Notes under the pieces: model-generated
What the model was told of the DNA's origin: nothing
The model's input: only the letters and a program-made list of their open reading frames with translations
Database searches by the model: none
Translations under genes and position numbers: made by a program
NCBI RefSeq assembly: GCF_048569485.1
Contig: NC_134356.1
Span: 470,125,393 to 470,189,392, forward strand
Reading direction: 5' to 3'
Source of the DNA: Anomaloglossus baeobatrachus
Taxonomy: Eukaryota > Chordata > Amphibia > Anura > Aromobatidae
DNA: 64,000 nt
In this document: piece after piece, positions 61,360 to 64,000 of the stretch
Position numbering within the stretch: the stretch's first letter is position 1
How the letters are laid out: each line of letters begins with the position of its first letter

Positions 61360-61465
61360 ACCCATACGGATGGCAGCCCAGTGGATGGCAGCCCAGTGGA
61401 TGGCAGCCCCGTGGATGGCAGCCCCGTGGATGGCAGCCCCGTAGTTGGCAGCCCCGTAGTTACCG
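61360..61465. repeat. Short tandem repeat, ~15-bp unit
   Basis: Seven or so units of gtggatggcagccc[ca] in a row. Confidence 0.9.
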
Positions 61466-61494
61466 CAACAAAGAAAGCACGTACCTGCTGATCA

Positions 61495-61700
61495 CCCGAA
61501 CGGGTGCGGACGCTCGACTTCCATGCGTACGAATGGCGGCCCAGTGGATGACTCAACAAAGACACACCCAGGTGATCAACCGAACAGGTGCGGACGCTCG
61601 ACTTCCACGCACGCGTACGGATGGCAGCCCAGTGGATGACTCATCAAAGACACGCCCAGGTGATCAACCGAACAGGTGCGGACGCCAAGGACCGATAACA
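61495..61700. repeat. ~105-bp tandem repeat upstream of the last gene
   Basis: aacgggtgcggacgctcgac recurs at about 61500, 61584 and 61671 (partly), with ggatgactca and caaagacac between. The word gctcgacttccacgcg also appears in the intron at about 62308, linking upstream DNA and intron. Confidence 0.85.
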
Positions 61701-61764
61701 CGAGTGCAGCCACAGCTAGTCGGTCAAACAGGACGCCGTACACCGCTATGTGATCCCGCTAACG

Positions 61765-61772
61765 ATGGAACC
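61765..61772 (+). CDS. Candidate first coding exon (eight bases)
   Basis: ATGGAACC followed by gtaagtaa. The two bases left over are completed by the first base of exon 2 to give Pro. A tiny first exon needs transcript support; an alternative is an upstream start elsewhere. Confidence 0.5.
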
Positions 61773-64000
61773 GTAAGTAAACTGCGATGTATGACCAACT
61801 AAAATTATCTGAATGCCTTAAAATAACATGTAGCGCCTCTCGCTTTAGCCACCGGCGTACAGCCCTCACGTGCCCCGTTTGTCATACGGCAAGCAAATAT
61901 CTGTCTACCCACCTGCACCTCCGGGGTCCCTGCACCTCCGGAAGGTCGGGGTCCCGGCACCTCCGGAAGGTGGCAGGAGCCTGAAATTTTCCAGCTTTCA
62001 TCCAAGCGCCGAGGGCAGTCGGGCAAGAGTGCCCGGGGCCCCGCTCGGGCTCCTGGGGGCCCCGGCACCTCCGGAAGGTCGCGGGGGCCTGAAAATGTTC
62101 AGGTTTTATCCAAATCACGGGGGGAATAAGTCCAGAATTCGCCCGGGGGCCCCCCGGACAAAAAAACAAAGAAAACGCACACGCGATTTCGATGCGTTTT
62201 TGCCTGTGAACTTTCCCTCGTGGCCCTATGGGCCCAGGCATGCCAACGCGGGGTTCCCCTTTGAGCTCCGTGGGTGTCAGCGGGGCATGCGCGAAAAACA
62301 ATCCGGGCTCGACTTCCACGCGTTCGGATGGCAGTCTGGGGTCCCCCGGACAAAGAAACGCACACGCGATATCGATGCGTTTTGGCCCGAGAACGTACCC
62401 TCGGGGCCCAGGCACCAGCGGGACATGCGCGAAAAACAGTCCGCGGCTCGGGAGTCCTCCGGCATAGTCAGCGCTCGCTGACTACGGAAGTCTGAAAATG
62501 TTGAAAATTATTCAAAGTCCCAAGGACTCTCTGGCGAGATTGCCTGGAGCCCTTTTCGGATACAGGGGGCTGCCGACGCCGGTCAGATCTCGGAAGTCTG
62601 AAAAATGTATTTTTTTTTCTCTCGTTTCAGCCACCGGCGTACAGCCCTCACGTGCCCCGTTTGTCATACGGCAAGCAAATATCTGTCTACCCACCTGCGA
62701 AGGGTTTGCATGCGGAGACTGACCGACTCCGAGATAGAAGAGGCGTTGACCTCGGCGAAGCGCTGTCTAGACCGAGTTGCAGGAAAAGGTACTACCGTTC
62801 AATTTTGCGACCTCAAGCCTCTCGCATCCCTGGACGAGGTAGTGTTTTTTTTGGAACAACGCGGATTTTTGGTGACAGGCAAGCCGCGTTTGGACTCCAT
62901 ACATACACCATCTGTATCCGTTAGTGGGGGAGAGACCGCAACAGACGAGATGCCGCATCAAAGTCAGCAGGAACGGGATTCACAGGTTGAACATGACCCG
63001 CTCCCTGTTCTATCCGCTGACGACTCGGAGGGACCGGGCCCGGAGGCAGAAATTACCGCTAACATGTCTGAACATCTATCCGACGGGGAGGCCCCAGATG
63101 CTAGTACACAAAGGGAGGGACCGGGCCCGGAGGCAGAAATTACCGCTAACATGTCTGAACATCTATCCGACGGGGAGGCCCCAGATGCTAGTACACAAAG
63201 GGAGCGGGACACGCAATGGAGGATACCGAGCCGCACAGCTTCAAGAGCCGCTGGCCTGTACAAACGCCACTCCGCTAACCACCCCATGCTTAGGGAGTAC
63301 GCACAGTACCTGAAGGGTACCCTTCAGACACGGGGTTGGAAGGCAGAGGTCTCAAATATCGCCAGATTTCTTTACTACGTGAACCCCAGAACCGTTAGCC
63401 TCGAGTACCTACGAAGACCCGCCAAGACGAACGATTTTTTTACCAAGCTGTGTAGCTTGCCGCTCACGAAGGCAACAGCGCTGGTAATGCTTAAACACGT
63501 ACGAAGATTTACCTCGTATCATATGAATGCAACAAATTTAAGCATATCTAGGCCGCAACTTTATCGTGCCTGTGAGATCTTCATGAGCTCTACAACTGAC
63601 CTCCAAAAGATATTATACAAGGGGACGTGTCGAGAAATTGTTTGCAAGCGGTACGACGCACTAATGCGCCCTACGAAGACACCGGAAGAATGCCGCCGGC
63701 TATTGGAGGTGGCAAAACCGTCATTTCTTGCCCGAATACGTGGAATTGAAAGACGGAGAGTGAATACAGCCGACTCAGAAGTGACCCGTTATCTCCAGGC
63801 ACTCTTAATATTGCAGCACCTACAGAGGCCATGCGTTGTACAGAACATGACGGTAAGTAGGGTCCAGACCTGCGCGGTCCGGTGCTGTAGATCAGGGGTT
63901 TTTCTAACGTTCTCCTATAACAGATTGCAGAGTGGAACGAGAGGACGGAATACATCCACCGCGGACTGCGCTACACTATTATCGGCGTTAAGGAGCATAA
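61765..64000 (+). CDS. Zinc finger plus tyrosine-recombinase-like protein (spliced, runs off the window)
   Basis: Exons at 61765-61772, 62631-63852 and 63924-64000 join in one frame to 435 residues without a stop. The start aacgATGG has a good Kozak context and is followed after eight bases by gtaagt; exon 2 has a poly-T plus ttcag acceptor. Residues 11-29 form a CCHC finger (CPVC...YLSTHLRRVC). Residues 136-193 are two identical 29-residue acidic repeats. From about 212 (LYKRHSANHP) the helical region resembles a recombinase core-binding domain, and LQHLQRPCVVQNMT (R402) then IIGVKEH resemble the catalytic Arg block and the Lys hairpin of tyrosine recombinases. Best guess is a Crypton-like transposase or a host gene derived from one. 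The remaining catalytic residues would lie outside the window. The family call is by eye; the gene structure is better supported. Confidence 0.65.
61849..61914 (+). repeat. Duplicate of the start of exon 2
   Basis: 61849-61914 is identical to 62631-62696, and the acceptors match nearly (ctctcgctttag against ctctcgtttcag). After the shared zinc-finger start the upstream copy runs into GC-rich repeats, and its frame ends at a TGA near 61982. It could act as a decoy or alternative exon. Confidence 0.9.
61915..62620 (+). repeat. GC-rich repeat-bearing intron
   Basis: Contains five acctccgg-type copies at 61915-62085, two related blocks with gacaaa...acgcacacgcgat (about 62156-62210 and 62347-62390) and two tgcgcgaaaaaca words (62287 and 62426). 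CpG-dense throughout. Several open frames on both strands here are probably due to composition. Confidence 0.8.
62631..63852 (+). CDS. Main open exon of the zinc-finger/recombinase-like gene
   Basis: 1,222 bp, open in one frame from acceptor to donor (cagaacatgacg|gtaagt). Encodes residues 3-410, from the zinc finger to NMT after the putative catalytic Arg. Confidence 0.75.
63028..63201 (+). repeat. Perfect in-frame 87-bp duplication
   Basis: Two identical units, 63028-63114 and 63115-63201, each coding 29 residues starting EGPGPEAEITANMSEHL. The copies appear identical base for base, so the duplication is very recent. Confidence 0.97.
63924..64000 (+). CDS. Third exon, cut by the window edge
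   Basis: After a 71-bp intron (63853-63923, gtaagt...ataacag), the frame continues IAEWNERTEYIHRGLRYTII then GVKEH at the edge. Confidence 0.65.
   Translation, partial: MAEWNERTEYIHRGLRYTIIGVKEH

Noticed and set aside
61870-62481. 203-codon plus-strand frame and 177-codon minus-strand frame
   Set aside because: The region is a GC-rich, repeat-bearing intron; both strands are open in several frames because of composition, and the true frame of exon 2 is a different one.
62924-63313. 129-codon frame overlapping the main exon
   Set aside because: Out of frame with the zinc-finger/recombinase-like exon; its repeats only reflect the 87-bp duplication.

Overview
The window looks like vertebrate, most likely anuran amphibian, genomic DNA. 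The reasons are the crowded mix of Tc1-like, hAT, TTAA-site (Kolobok/piggyBac-type) and PIF/Harbinger-type elements, L1-type LINEs and a DIRS retroelement, all nested in one another, together with a protein-kinase-C-like gene of a type I recall as expanded in frogs. There are no bacterial features, operons or CRISPR arrays. The species cannot be named from sequence alone.

Layout. 1-8.0 kb: decayed Tc1-like elements, one carrying a hAT-type MITE with an imperfect 8-bp target duplication; a probable solo LTR; a (TA)n tract; and a 2.25-kb tandem array that passes from GGAT/GGAG units to GATA-rich units. 8.1-13.9 kb: one DIRS-type retroelement on the minus strand, a broken fossil with inverted ends and an internal complementary region. 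14-19.6 kb: MITEs, a 1.6-kb Tc1-like element with ~205-bp inverted ends and a dead transposase, and LTR-like DNA. 19.65-32.87 kb: a composite of at least two hAT copies with ~270-bp inverted ends. Nested in it are a 949-bp foldback with TTAA target sites and a 7.46-kb mostly non-coding hAT-ended element with a perfect 8-bp target duplication, which itself holds a solo LTR, a 40-bp minisatellite and chained palindromes. 33-35.5 kb: foldbacks and ordinary DNA.

35.5-46.5 kb: seven exons of a PKC-like (AGC) serine/threonine kinase with intact splice sites, one in-frame stop in the first visible exon and a degenerate glycine loop. Its first intron is swollen to 8.9 kb by an old Tc1-like element that was later split by a nearly intact 6.4-kb L1 (16-bp target duplication). 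46.5-54.9 kb: PIF/Harbinger-type MITEs with 3-bp TWA duplications, a second copy of the palindromic hAT-ended repeat, a second TTAA foldback, and a dispersed module shared with the hAT region. 54.9-60.7 kb: a dead 5'-truncated L1, into which a Tc1-like element with an intact 345-residue transposase has inserted.

61.7-64.0 kb: the most interesting feature. A spliced gene runs off the right edge. It joins an eight-base first coding exon to a 1,222-bp open exon and then, across a 71-bp intron, to a further exon. The inferred protein has an N-terminal CCHC zinc finger, a perfect in-frame 29-residue duplication and a long region that I read as a tyrosine-recombinase-like core (Crypton-like transposase or a host gene derived from one). 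It has no stop codon inside the window, so a simple start-to-stop scan would miss it. The start of its second exon is duplicated upstream, next to unusual GC-rich repeats.

All family names rest on motif recognition by eye; no database search was run.
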